From Alphaproteobacteria bacterium (GTDB lineage Bacteria; Pseudomonadota; Alphaproteobacteria; Rhizobiales; Rhizobiaceae): a stretch of DNA of 64,000 nt. This document shows, in pieces, positions 34,798 through 43,741 of this stretch. The stretch spans positions 1 through 64,000 of the forward strand of contig JAJRQF010000133.1 of assembly GCA_024280375.1 (NCBI GenBank). Direction: 5' to 3'. The notes under the pieces are model-generated. The model made no database searches. It was not told the DNA's origin and saw nothing but the letters and a program-made list of their open reading frames with translations. A program made the translations under genes and the position numbers. Position 1 is the stretch's first letter, and the number at the start of each line of letters is the position of its first letter.

Positions 34798-35506
34798 TAT
34801 TGTGGTTGAAGCCCGTGATCTGACCGTGCGGTTTGATGGTGTTGTGGCGCTGGACAATGTAAACTTGAAATTGCAGCGCAACGAATTACGCTGCCTGATC
34901 GGGCCGAACGGGGCTGGCAAAAGCACCTTCTTTAAATGTCTTGCTGGAATGCAGGTGCCAACCAGCGGCGAGATGATTGTCGAGGCTGAAGTTACAACCG
35001 GCTATGATCCTTTTCGGATTGCGCGGCTTGGCATTGGCATCAAGACGCAAGTGCCTAGTGTGATGGATGGGCTTACGGTTCATGAAAATATCTGGCTTGC
35101 GGCACGGCGTACCCAGAGCACGCGCAAGGCCAACGGAATTGTTGATGATATTCTGGAACGGCTGAAATTGGGCGACCTTTCCCGGCTGGATGTCTCTACC
35201 CTTGCCCATGGCCAGCGCCAGATTGTCGAACTTGGTATTGTGCTTGCGGGCGATCCCTGGCTGGTTTTGCTGGACGAACCGGCGGCGGGTTTGACCGGCG
35301 ATGAGGTGGAGCGCATGGTCAATGTGATTAAAGAAATCAACGATTATGCAACGCTGATTGTGGTTGAACACGATATGCATTTTATTCGGCAAATTGCCAA
35401 AATGGTCACCGTATTTCATCAGGGCCGGGTGCTGATCGAGGAAGATGTGGACACGGTTCTAAGCGACCCGATTGTACGCGATGTTTATCTGGGTAAACGC
35501 CGATGA
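34787..35506 (+). CDS. ABC transporter ATPase, LivG/UrtD type
   Basis: A 239-residue ATPase with GGGAGG before its ATG. Walker A GPNGAGKSTFF near residue 39; the signature region is the degenerate form LAHGQRQIVELGIVLAG seen in UrtD/LivG proteins; Walker B LVLLDEPAAGLT near 160; switch VVEHDMHF near 187. It pairs with the second ATPase, which is encoded as the N-terminal half of the next gene. Stop and start overlap as ATGA. Confidence 0.92.
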   Translation: MLNDIVVEARDLTVRFDGVVALDNVNLKLQRNELRCLIGPNGAGKSTFFKCLAGMQVPTSGEMIVEAEVTTGYDPFRIARLGIGIKTQVPSVMDGLTVHENIWLAARRTQSTRKANGIVDDILERLKLGDLSRLDVSTLAHGQRQIVELGIVLAGDPWLVLLDEPAAGLTGDEVERMVNVIKEINDYATLIVVEHDMHFIRQIAKMVTVFHQGRVLIEEDVDTVLSDPIVRDVYLGKRR

Positions 35507-37881
35507 ATGAGAATAGCGAACAAATGATTTTGGAAGTATCATCATTGCGCAGTGGCTATGGGGCAATTCCGGTGCTTCACGGGGCTGAACTTTCTATCAC
35601 TGAAGGCTCAATCATTGGCATACTTGGCCATAATGGCATGGGGAAATCCACGCTGTTAAAAACTATTATGGGCTATTTGCCGGTGACCAGCGGGCAAGTG
35701 AAATTTGATGGTGAAAACATTACCTCGCTGCCGGTGCATGAGCGCGCGCGGCTTGGCATTGGTTATGTGCCGCAGGATCGGGGAATTTTTACCCAGTTGA
35801 GCGCTATTGATAATCTGCGGTTTGCCTGGAGTGAGGATGCTTCAGAATATCCTCTCGATGAAGCAATTGAGCAGACGCTGATTGAGTTTCCGCGGCTAAA
35901 ACCGCTGCTTACCCGGTCGGCTGGCGCGTTGAGTGGCGGAGAGCAACAAATTCTGGCCATTGCCCGTTGTTTGATTGCAGAACCCTATTTGCTTTTGCTG
36001 GATGAGCCGACCGAGGGAATTCAACCCTCGATAATCGACGAGATTGCCGAGACATTGAAATCCCTGCGGGATAATCGCGGGCTAACAGTTGTGGTGGTTG
36101 AGCAAAATCTGGATTTTCTGACCGACCTTTGCGACCGATTGGTGATTTTTGAGCGTGGCGAAGTGAAGGTTGACCTTGCGACCAATGAAACCGATTCAGC
36201 CAGCCTGATTGATGAATTTGTCGGCCTTGGTGCCGGTCGTATGACCAAGGGCGCGCAGTCTCCAACCAGCACTGGCCCAACTGCTCAAAGCAAACATTTA
36301 TCGGCGCAAGAGCGTCCGCAAATTTCAACCGAAATCCCGGCTACGACTGCCGGTAAGGAGGCTTACATGACGGTAAGACGCCCAACGCTGCAGCAGATGC
36401 GCGACGTATCATCGGGCCTTGGCATGACCATGTCAGATGCCGAACTCGGCGAATATATGGAATTGATGGAGGCCAATTTTCAATCCTATGATCTGATTGA
36501 TTCCATGCCGGATGAATTGCCCAAGGTTAAATATCCGCGCACGCCGGGCCATCGCCCATCAACGGCCGAAAACCCAATGAACGCCTGGTATGTGAAATCA
36601 GAAATACGCGGTGCGGTATCTGGCCCGCTGGAAGGGCGCACGATTGTATTAAAGGATAATGTCTGCCTTGCCGGTGTGCCAATGATGAATGGCTCGTCGA
36701 CGCTTGAAGGCTATACGCCGGATATTGATGCGACGATTGTCACACGTATTCTCGATGCCGGCGGTACGATTGTCGGCAAGGCCCATTGCGAGCATTTTTG
36801 CCTTTCCGGTGGCAGCCACACCAATTCAACCGGCCCGGTGCATAACCCCTATAAGGTGGGCTATTCGGCCGGCGGATCTTCATCTGGTTCCGGCGCGCTG
36901 GTGGGGGCTGGTGAAGTTGATATGGCAATCGGTGGCGATCAGGGCGGGTCTATCCGTATTCCGGCATCGTTTTGCGGGTGTTATGGTATGAAGCCAACCC
37001 ACGGGCTGGTGCCTTATACCGGCATTATGCCGATTGAACCAACGATTGATCATACGGGACCGATTACGCAAAATGTGTCGGATAACGCCCTGTTTCTGGA
37101 AGTGCTTGCCGGTGATGACGGGCTTGACCCGCGCCAATATGCACCCAGAACAGACCGCTACACTGAAGCGCTTGGGCGGGGTGTTGGTTCGATGCGCATT
37201 GGTGTTGTGCGCGAAGGTTTCGGTCTTGAAAACAGCGAAGCGGATGTGGACCAGAAAGTGCGCGATGCGGCCGCACTCTTTGCCAAATTGGGTGCGGTGG
37301 TGGAAGATGTATCCATCCCGATGCATCTGCAAGGGGCGGCGATCTGGACCCCGATTGCGCTTGAGGGTTTGACCGACACCATGATGCACGGCAATGGTTT
37401 TGCCACCGGCTGGAAAGGGCTTTATGTGACCAGCCTGCTGGATGCCCATTCCAATTGGCGCAACCGGGCGGATGAATTATCAAAATCGCTGAAAATTTCC
37501 ATGTTTGTTGGCGAATATATGCAAAAGCATTATCGTGGCCATTATTATGCCAAGGCGCAAAATCTAAGCCGTCGGCTGCGGGCTGCTTATGATGATTTAT
37601 TGTCACGCTATGATCTACTGTTGATGCCGACCCTACCGATGAAGGCGACCCCCATTCCCCCGGCCGATGCTTCTATTTCCTTGACGGTGCAACGGGCATT
37701 TGAAATGGTTGGCAATACGGCTCCGTTTGATGCAACTGGCCATCCGGCGATGAGCATTCCCTGCGGTATGAGCCAGGGTCTACCCGTTGGTATGATGCTG
37801 ATTGGCAAGCATTTCAACGAGAGCACGATTTACCGGGCGGCCCATGCATTCGAGCAATCCGGTGATTGGAAAGATATGTAA
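35503..37881 (+). CDS. In-frame fusion: LivF/UrtE-type ABC ATPase with an amidase-signature amidase
   Basis: One uninterrupted 792-codon frame. Residues about 8-238 are a complete LivF/UrtE ATPase (Walker [12 protein letters not shown]; signature [15 protein letters not shown]; Walker [13 protein letters not shown]; switch VVEQNLDF). Residues about 240-285 are a Thr/Ser/Gln-rich linker. Residues 289-792 are a full-length amidase: catalytic Lys in IVLKDNV, the Ser-rich signature [19 protein letters not shown] and [17 protein letters not shown]. Blocks such as [20 protein letters not shown] recall the Rhodococcus amidases that work with nitrile hydratase. It should hydrolyse amides to acids plus ammonia at the transporter. 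Codon 289 is ATG behind a strong ribosome site, so a free amidase may also be made. Confidence 0.9.
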   Translation: MNENSEQMILEVSSLRSGYGAIPVLHGAELSITEGSIIGILGHNGMGKSTLLKTIMGYLPVTSGQVKFDGENITSLPVHERARLGIGYVPQDRGIFTQLSAIDNLRFAWSEDASEYPLDEAIEQTLIEFPRLKPLLTRSAGALSGGEQQILAIARCLIAEPYLLLLDEPTEGIQPSIIDEIAETLKSLRDNRGLTVVVVEQNLDFLTDLCDRLVIFERGEVKVDLATNETDSASLIDEFVGLGAGRMTKGAQSPTSTGPTAQSKHLSAQERPQISTEIPATTAGKEAYMTVRRPTLQQMRDVSSGLGMTMSDAELGEYMELMEANFQSYDLIDSMPDELPKVKYPRTPGHRPSTAENPMNAWYVKSEIRGAVSGPLEGRTIVLKDNVCLAGVPMMNGSSTLEGYTPDIDATIVTRILDAGGTIVGKAHCEHFCLSGGSHTNSTGPVHNPYKVGYSAGGSSSGSGALVGAGEVDMAIGGDQGGSIRIPASFCGCYGMKPTHGLVPYTGIMPIEPTIDHTGPITQNVSDNALFLEVLAGDDGLDPRQYAPRTDRYTEALGRGVGSMRIGVVREGFGLENSEADVDQKVRDAAALFAKLGAVVEDVSIPMHLQGAAIWTPIALEGLTDTMMHGNGFATGWKGLYVTSLLDAHSNWRNRADELSKSLKISMFVGEYMQKHYRGHYYAKAQNLSRRLRAAYDDLLSRYDLLLMPTLPMKATPIPPADASISLTVQRAFEMVGNTAPFDATGHPAMSIPCGMSQGLPVGMMLIGKHFNESTIYRAAHAFEQSGDWKDM
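36355..36369 (+). promoter_or_regulatory. Internal ribosome binding site and start codon for the amidase half
   Basis: AAGGAGG at 36355-36361, five bases before ATG at 36367-36369, in frame with the fusion. The ATG lies exactly where full-length amidases begin, so a separate 504-residue amidase could be translated from the same message. This is the best-matching ribosome site in the operon. Confidence 0.75.
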
Positions 37882-39644
37882 TGTCCTATTCAACCATTGA
37901 TGATTTATCCAAACCGATAACATCGCTGGATGGTTCGGCAAATAAAGCGAGTGGCGATATGGCCGACTTAAAGCCGCAAGATGGTTCCTATGTGCGGGGT
38001 GATACCGCTAGCCCCCTATGGCGCAAGACTATTTATCAGGTGTTGAAAGATACGGCATCTGAATTTGGCCACCGCGATGCGGCGATTTTTTGCCAGCATG
38101 ATGTGCGCTGGACATGGAACGAACTTTTAAGCAAATGCGATGATTTGGCATCCGGCCTTTTGGCGCTGGGGCTTAAGCCTGGCGACCGGGTGGGCATCTG
38201 GTCGCCCAATCGGCCGGAATGGCTGTTGATGCAATTTGCCACCGCGCGGGTGGGTATTATTCTGGTCAATATTAACCCGGCCTACCGCACTTATGAGCTT
38301 GAATATGCGTTGAATAAATCCGGCTGCAAGGCTTTGGTTTTAGCGGAGAATTTCAAAACCAGCGATTATGTGGCGATGTTGCGCGAGCTTGCGCCGGAAA
38401 TAGATAATTGCGAGCCGAGCACGCTTAATTCGGCAAAACTGCCTGCGCTTCAATCAGCCATCGTCACCGGCGATAATGCGCCAGCTGGATTTTTTGCCTT
38501 TGATGATGTCATGAAAATGGCCGGCCCGGCACACCGGATGCGACTTGATGAAATGTCGGCCGGTCTTGATCCGGATGATCCGATCAATATTCAGTTCACA
38601 TCCGGCACCACCGGCTCGCCCAAAGGGGCGACACTGACCCATTATAACATCGTCAATAATGCACGGTTTGTGGTTGGCACAATGGGCTTTTCAGAAAATG
38701 ATAAATTGTGCATTCCGGTGCCGCTATATCATTGTTTTGGCATGGTTATGGGCACGCTTGGTTGCGCTACCACCGGGGCTGCGATGGTGTTTCCAGCAGA
38801 GGCGTTTGATCCGATTTCCACGTTAAAGGCCATCAGTAGCGAACGATGCACGGCGCTTTACGGGGTGCCAACAATGTTTGTTGCCATGTTGGAATCGCCG
38901 CAAGCTGCACAAAGCGATTTCTCCTCGCTGCGCACCGGCTGTATGGCAGGCGCACCTTGCCCGATCGAAATTATGAAACGGGTGGTTGGCGAAATGAACA
39001 TGAAAGAGGTGACCATCGCCTATGGAATGACCGAAACCAGCCCTGTCTCATTCCAATGCCATGCAGATGATCCACTGGACAAACGGGTTTCCACCGTTGG
39101 CCGTGTTCACCCGCATGTGGAGGTGAAGGCCATTGATGAAAATGGCAAGATCGTACCGGTGGGCGAACCGGGCGAATTGTGCACCCGTGGCTATAGCGTT
39201 ATGCGCGGTTATTGGGATGATGACGAGCGCACCGGCGAAAGCATTGATCAATCCGGCTGGATGCATACGGGTGATCTGGCGACCATTGATGAGGATGGCT
39301 ATTGCGCCATTGTTGGCCGGGTAAAGGATATGCTCATTCGCGGTGGTGAAAATATTTATCCTCGTGAGGTGGAAGAATTTTTGTTTACCCACCCAAAGGT
39401 TGCCGAAGTACAGGTGTTTGGTGTACCGGATGAGAAATATGGCGAGGAGGTTTGCGCGTGGATTGTGCTTAAACCCGATACCAGTGCTGATGAGGCGGAA
39501 ATTCGTGAGTTCTGTAAGGGTAAAATTGCCCATTACAAAGTGCCGCACTATGTGCGTTTCAAGTCAGAACTGCCAATGACCGTGACCGGCAAGCCGCAAA
39601 AGTTCATTATGCAGGATGCCATGATTGAGGAATTGGCCAGTTAA
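37881..39644 (+). CDS. Acyl-CoA synthetase (AMP-binding, FadD/ACSF2 type)
   Basis: The start at 37881 overlaps the fusion gene stop (TAATG) and gives 587 residues. ANL-superfamily motifs: the P-loop-like [20 protein letters not shown] near residue 223, [11 protein letters not shown] near 370, [20 protein letters not shown] near 455 and the catalytic-lysine end [11 protein letters not shown] near 570. It joins a carboxylic acid to CoA using ATP. Coupled directly to the amidase, it most likely activates the acid released from imported amides. The chain length or aromatic nature of the acid cannot be read from sequence. Confidence 0.92.
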   Translation: MSYSTIDDLSKPITSLDGSANKASGDMADLKPQDGSYVRGDTASPLWRKTIYQVLKDTASEFGHRDAAIFCQHDVRWTWNELLSKCDDLASGLLALGLKPGDRVGIWSPNRPEWLLMQFATARVGIILVNINPAYRTYELEYALNKSGCKALVLAENFKTSDYVAMLRELAPEIDNCEPSTLNSAKLPALQSAIVTGDNAPAGFFAFDDVMKMAGPAHRMRLDEMSAGLDPDDPINIQFTSGTTGSPKGATLTHYNIVNNARFVVGTMGFSENDKLCIPVPLYHCFGMVMGTLGCATTGAAMVFPAEAFDPISTLKAISSERCTALYGVPTMFVAMLESPQAAQSDFSSLRTGCMAGAPCPIEIMKRVVGEMNMKEVTIAYGMTETSPVSFQCHADDPLDKRVSTVGRVHPHVEVKAIDENGKIVPVGEPGELCTRGYSVMRGYWDDDERTGESIDQSGWMHTGDLATIDEDGYCAIVGRVKDMLIRGGENIYPREVEEFLFTHPKVAEVQVFGVPDEKYGEEVCAWIVLKPDTSADEAEIREFCKGKIAHYKVPHYVRFKSELPMTVTGKPQKFIMQDAMIEELAS

Positions 39645-39701
39645 TTTTTCAGGCTTTGGACATCTTTCAAAATCCGGGTAGGGTATAGAATTCAATACTA
39701 G

Positions 39702-39728
39702 AACGCTTCATTGGTTGATTGAAGCGTT
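39702..39728 (+). terminator. Hairpin after the amide operon
   Basis: AACGCTTCA and TGAAGCGTT form a perfect 9-bp stem with a 9-nt loop, 58 bp after the acyl-CoA synthetase stop. Only a weak T-rich tract follows. Possible terminator; the same kind of AGCG...CGCT arms recurs just after the FGGY kinase gene, so it may instead be part of the repeat element beside it. Confidence 0.4.
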
Positions 39729-39740
39729 CAAATTTGTATT

Positions 39741-39876
39741 CGCTCACGGCTGCTCGAGGCTTTTCTAATGGCTCAAGTATTGCGCTTCGCCTAGATCAGG
39801 TCCGGGCTCAACGTGCAACTTGAGCTGCGCCTCGGCCTACGCGGGTGCGGTGCTAGCACCGGTCGCTTTTCGCGAC
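39741..39876. repeat. Interspersed hairpin repeat, copy A
   Basis: Opens CGCTCACGGCTGCTCGAGGC and TTTTCTAATGG, nearly identical to copy B at 41457. GCTCAAG (39771-39777) pairs with CTTGAGC (39819-39825). A block CTCGGCCTACGCGGGTGCGG follows, then the perfect palindrome CGGTGCTAGCACCG (39848-39861) and GTCGC/GCGAC arms. The inner GCTCAAG-GCGCTTCG-GTGCAACTTGAGC plan is the same as in the 53-bp tandem units. Confidence 0.8.
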
Positions 39877-39927
39877 TTAAGTGCTTCCATGTAAACATGA
39901 GAGACTCTAATCGGACGGTTTTGATCA

Positions 39928-41418
39928 ATGAATTATACGCTTGGAATTGATATTGGCACTTTTGAATCCAAGGGTGTGCTGGTTGATGCAAATGGCAAAA
40001 TTATTGCCTCGGCATCTGAACCGCATAAAATGCTGGTGCCGCAGCCGGGGTGGGCGGAACACCGCCCCGATGAGGACTGGTGGCATGATTTCTGCGCTAT
40101 CTCGAAAAGCCTGCTGGTGCAATCCGCCGTTGATCCTGCTGATATAAAATGCGTATCCTGTAGTGCTATTGGCCCCTGCATGTTGCCGGTTGATGGTGAT
40201 GGCAAACCATTAATGAATGCGGTGCTTTATGGGGTTGATGGCCGTGCGGCGCTTGAGATTGAGGAATTGACCAGCCAAATTGGCGAAGCGCGTATTTTGG
40301 AAAAATGCGGCAATGCACTGACCTCGCAATCGGTTGGCCCGAAGATTTTATGGCTGAAACGCAATCGGCCAGAGCTTTATCAAAAAACCGCAAAAATTAT
40401 CACCTCATCATCCTATCTGGTGTTCAAACTAACCGGTGAAATGGTGATTGATCATCACACGGCCGCAGGCTTCAGCCCGCTTTACGATGCGGATAAACAG
40501 GCGTGGACCGATGAACTTTCAGACGATATTATTCCGCTCGACAAACTGCCGAAACTGATGTGGACGACGGAAATTGCCGGCCATATTACTGATGCTGCAT
40601 CTATTGAAACCGGGCTTGCCATTGGTACGCCGGTGACAACCGGTACGATTGATGCGGCTTCTGAGGCGATCAGTGTTGGATTGCGCGCCAAGGGCGATAT
40701 GATGATGATGTATGGGTCGACCATTTTCATCATTACGCTCACCGAAAACCGGGTGCGCGACGGGCGCTTGTGGTATGCGCCCTGGCTTTTTCCCGGCGGC
40801 CATGCCTCGATGGCGGGGCTAGCGACCAGCGGCACGCTTACCCATTGGTTCCGCGATCAATTTGCCCGCGAACTAACCAAAGAGGAGGCTTTTCCGGTGC
40901 TTGCACAGGAGGCGGAGACCTCGCCGCCCGGTGCCAAAGGCCTGTTGCTTTTGCCGTATTTTTCCGGCGAGCGCACGCCCATTCACGACACAAACGCATC
41001 GGGTACATTTTTCGGGCTTAACCTCACCCATACGCGCGGAGATATGTATCGCGCCCTGCTGGAAGGTATAGCTTACGGCACCAGCCATGTGCTTCGAACC
41101 TACAAGCAGGTTGGCGAAACCCCTTTGCGGCTTTTAGCCGTTGGCGGTGGAACGAAAAACCGGCTTTGGCTACAGGCGACCTCTGATATTGGTGGGTTGG
41201 ACCAGATTATCTGCGAAAATACTTTTGGGGCGTCATTTGGTAATGCATTTTTGGCCGCATGCGCCATTGGAGCGGCAAAACCGGAAGACATAGACCAGTG
41301 GAACCCGGTTGCATCCACCATAACGGCTAAGGCAAATCCTACTTACGAAAAGCAATATGAACTGTTCCGCAGGCTTTATGAGCAGACCAAGGATATTTCA
41401 GCCGAATTGGGAAATTAG
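39928..41418 (+). CDS. FGGY-family carbohydrate kinase (xylulokinase-like)
   Basis: A 496-residue sugar kinase of the FGGY family, close to the usual 480-510. The N-terminal phosphate-binding motif LGIDIGTFESKGVLVD is at residues 4-19, the substrate-loop segment PGWAEHRPDEDWW near 44, and the C-terminal ATPase motifs LLPYFSGERTPIHD near 348 and LLAVGGGTKNRLW near 405. It would phosphorylate a pentulose, hexulose or sugar alcohol in the cytoplasm. It is flanked on both sides by copies of an interspersed repeat and converges on the sugar importer. A link with the neighbouring sugar island is likely but not proven. Confidence 0.9.
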   Translation: MNYTLGIDIGTFESKGVLVDANGKIIASASEPHKMLVPQPGWAEHRPDEDWWHDFCAISKSLLVQSAVDPADIKCVSCSAIGPCMLPVDGDGKPLMNAVLYGVDGRAALEIEELTSQIGEARILEKCGNALTSQSVGPKILWLKRNRPELYQKTAKIITSSSYLVFKLTGEMVIDHHTAAGFSPLYDADKQAWTDELSDDIIPLDKLPKLMWTTEIAGHITDAASIETGLAIGTPVTTGTIDAASEAISVGLRAKGDMMMMYGSTIFIITLTENRVRDGRLWYAPWLFPGGHASMAGLATSGTLTHWFRDQFARELTKEEAFPVLAQEAETSPPGAKGLLLLPYFSGERTPIHDTNASGTFFGLNLTHTRGDMYRALLEGIAYGTSHVLRTYKQVGETPLRLLAVGGGTKNRLWLQATSDIGGLDQIICENTFGASFGNAFLAACAIGAAKPEDIDQWNPVASTITAKANPTYEKQYELFRRLYEQTKDISAELGN

Positions 41419-41456
41419 AGCGCATTATTGTTTGATTGAATCGCTCTGAATGCTTT

Positions 41457-41586
41457 CGCTCACGGCTGCTCGAGGCTTTTCTAATGGCTCAAGTTTTGCG
41501 CTTCGCGTTGCTCAACGTGCAACTTGAGCAATGCCTCGGCCTACGCGGGTGCGGCACATAAGTGCCGGACCTCTCTTCGAGGCCTA
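41457..41586. repeat. Interspersed hairpin repeat, copy B
   Basis: Starts CGCTCACGGCTGCTCGAGGC. GCTCAAG (41487-41493) pairs with CTTGAGC (41523-41529). The block CTCGGCCTACGCGGGTGCGG is shared with copy A, and a terminal hairpin is formed by CGGCAC (41552-41557) and GTGCCG (41562-41567). In copy A the corresponding arms are CGGTGC/GCACCG, so pairing is kept although bases differ. It lies between two convergent genes. Confidence 0.82.
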
Positions 41587-41623
41587 ACTGTTTCCAATTA
41601 GACGTGGAAGTTTTCAAATATCC

Positions 41624-42544
41624 TTACTTCCCGGAACCCGATGCCATGCCCTTGATGATATAGCGCTCAAGCACAATTCCGATAATAACCAGCGGGAAAA
41701 TAGCCGCACCGGAAAGGGCGGCCATTGACCACCAGTTTATGCCTTGAGAACCTGTTTGACTGGCGACCATCACGGGCAAGGTTTTTGCATCCGTACTGGT
41801 TAGCAGGGCGGCGAAAAAATATTCATTCCAGGTCAGCACCAGCGACAGGATAAAGGCCGCGACCAGCCCCGGCAAAGCGATAGGCAAAACGATCGTAAAG
41901 AACGAGCCCCAGACCGAAAGTCCATCCACCAATGCGGCCTCTTCCATTTCCACTGGAATTGCGGCGAATTGATCGCGCATGATCCAGATTACAATTGGCA
42001 AAACGGTGAGCGCATAAAGCAGGATCAGGCCAATGCGGGTATCGAGTAAATCGAGTTCCTTATACAAAACCAGAAAGGGCAGGGCCAGCACCACCGGCGG
42101 GAGGATGAGCTGGCTTAAGAAAAAGAATGAAATATCCGGATTGCGCATGAAACCGAATTTATAATTAAAACGTGAAAGGCCGTAAGCAGCGAGAGAGCCC
42201 AGCACCAGCGCCAGAGAGGACGAACCTAACGCCGCATAGGCAGAGTTGACGATGCGCTTGACAAATTCATCGCGAATGGTGGATTCCAGCCCGATTGTTG
42301 CGGGCGACATGCCAAGCGATTTCCACCCCAGCCATTTGGGCGTATAATCCCACCAGGGCACCATATTGCCGCGCATTACATCCGGGGCGATTTTAAACGA
42401 TGTGGTGATCGTCCAGTAAATTGGAAAAAGGCAAATAATCGTCCAGAATATCAAAATTCCATAGATCACAATGCGCTTGCTCAACCACTTTGTTTTGTGG
42501 CTGAGGTCGCTCTGACTATCGTGAAATATTTGCGTTTCCGCCAT
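41624..42544 (-). CDS. Sugar ABC transporter permease, MalG/UgpE type (CUT1)
   Basis: A 306-residue inner-membrane permease with six spans. A polar N-terminus is followed by IVIYGILIFWTIICLFPIYWTITTSF, typical of MalG-type subunits. The EAA loop is AAIPVEMEEAALVDGLSVWGSF near residue 195, and the C-terminus ends GSQGINWWSMAALSGAAIFP and IIKGMASGSGK, as expected. It lies 16 bp downstream of the MalF-type permease in the minus-strand half of the sugar importer. Confidence 0.93.
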   Translation of the reverse strand: MAETQIFHDSQSDLSHKTKWLSKRIVIYGILIFWTIICLFPIYWTITTSFKIAPDVMRGNMVPWWDYTPKWLGWKSLGMSPATIGLESTIRDEFVKRIVNSAYAALGSSSLALVLGSLAAYGLSRFNYKFGFMRNPDISFFFLSQLILPPVVLALPFLVLYKELDLLDTRIGLILLYALTVLPIVIWIMRDQFAAIPVEMEEAALVDGLSVWGSFFTIVLPIALPGLVAAFILSLVLTWNEYFFAALLTSTDAKTLPVMVASQTGSQGINWWSMAALSGAAIFPLVIIGIVLERYIIKGMASGSGK

Positions 42545-42560
42545 TTAGTTTATTTTCCTT

Positions 42561-43667
42561 TTAGTATCTCGGGTTCATCCAGCGATCGACCAGTTTCATG
42601 AAAATGGTAATCGCTATGACAATCAGCACCAGATAAACCATGGCCAACAGCGTGCCATAACCGACATTGGAGCGGTCGCGGTATTCGCGGAATATAAAGC
42701 TGGTAACGGAATCGGTGGCGCCTCCCGGCCCCCCGGATGTTACATTGATGATGATGTCGGCAAGTTTCAGTTTGAAGATGATACGGATTAAAATTGCGGT
42801 AATTGAAATTGGCAGCATCAGCGGGAATGTAACCTGCCAAAAGGTCTGCCAGGGTGATGCGCCATCAACAATGGCGGCTTCTTTTACTTCCTTTGGAATG
42901 GCCTGAAGGCCGGCCAAAATCATGATCATCATGAAGGGAATAAAGGTCCATGCATCCATGATCATAATGGTGGAACGGGCAATTTCTGCCGAGCCAAAAA
43001 AGGACGGGTTTTCCCAGCCGAGCCAACGGGCAAGGCGGGCCAACGGGCCGAAACGAACCTCCAGCATGGATTTACCAACCATCCACGAGACGGCAACAGG
43101 TGAAAGCATTAGCGGCATTAAGAATGCGACACGAAAGAATTTTTGTGCGCGGATTTCTGAATTGAGCATCAATGCCAGCCCAAACGCGATGGCATATTCG
43201 ACAATGATTGCCAGCGTATAATAGACCATGTTTTTGAGCGCGTTCCAGTAGAACGGGTCGGCCCACATCTGACGAAGATTGTCCAGTCCGTTGAATTTTC
43301 GCCCGTCAAGCGAGGCAAGGTTCCAGTCTGAAAATGAAATGGAGAGGCCAAATAGCAGCGGAAAAACCACCATTGAGACCACGAATAATACGGCCGGCAG
43401 CACAAATAGTGCGCGCTTGCCCTGCTCGCCGCGAATGATGACCTGCGATGCGCAAAGGCAAATGGCCCAAAGAATATAGGCGTAGAGAACTGGTCGCCAA
43501 TTGTTGAAACCAAATGAGGTTTTCTCATATTCAAATAGGGTTTGTACAAGCACAATGCTTAAAAATAATCCGGCTGAACTCCAAACCAAAAAGCGCCCGA
43601 AGGCTGCGCGACGGGGGGTAATATGGTCAGATGTGACCACATGGAGAAGATCGGCCTGGCTGTTCAT
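42561..43667 (-). CDS. Sugar ABC transporter permease, MalF/UgpA type (CUT1)
   Basis: A 368-residue permease, longer than usual (about 290-310) because of two extra N-terminal membrane spans (about 23-42 and 62-82) before the standard core. The core starts FVLPAVLFVVSMVVFPLLFGLSISF, and its EAA loop is AIPKEVKEAAIVDGASPWQTFWQVTFP near residue 258. It pairs with the MalG-type permease. The gene between it and the binding-protein gene is separated by a hairpin. Confidence 0.92.
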   Translation of the reverse strand: MNSQADLLHVVTSDHITPRRAAFGRFLVWSSAGLFLSIVLVQTLFEYEKTSFGFNNWRPVLYAYILWAICLCASQVIIRGEQGKRALFVLPAVLFVVSMVVFPLLFGLSISFSDWNLASLDGRKFNGLDNLRQMWADPFYWNALKNMVYYTLAIIVEYAIAFGLALMLNSEIRAQKFFRVAFLMPLMLSPVAVSWMVGKSMLEVRFGPLARLARWLGWENPSFFGSAEIARSTIMIMDAWTFIPFMMIMILAGLQAIPKEVKEAAIVDGASPWQTFWQVTFPLMLPISITAILIRIIFKLKLADIIINVTSGGPGGATDSVTSFIFREYRDRSNVGYGTLLAMVYLVLIVIAITIFMKLVDRWMNPRY

Positions 43668-43691
43668 TTACAGTGTAATTTTCTAAAATGA

Positions 43692-43720
43692 TGAAAAAGA
43701 ACCGGCGACTGCTCGCCGGT
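43692..43720 (-). terminator. Terminator-like attenuator between binding protein and permease genes
   Basis: On the minus strand ACCGGCGA and TCGCCGGT form a perfect 8-bp GC-rich stem with a 4-base loop, followed at once by TCTTTTT. It lies in the 74-bp gap after the binding-protein gene, so it should cut expression of the permeases relative to the binding protein. Confidence 0.75.
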
Positions 43721-43741
43721 CCTGAATTGTTTGGATATTGA

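Noticed and set aside
34886-35419. Minus-strand frame of 177 codons
   Set aside because: Antisense to the LivG-type ATPase, no ribosome site and no recognisable motif.
36880-37606. Two overlapping minus-strand frames of 180-189 codons
   Set aside because: Antisense to the conserved amidase core; composition is typical of a shadow frame.
39888-39899. CATGTAAACATG before the FGGY kinase as a third GntR site
   Set aside because: It shares only AACATG with the operator and lacks the CTA/TAG arms; too weak to call.
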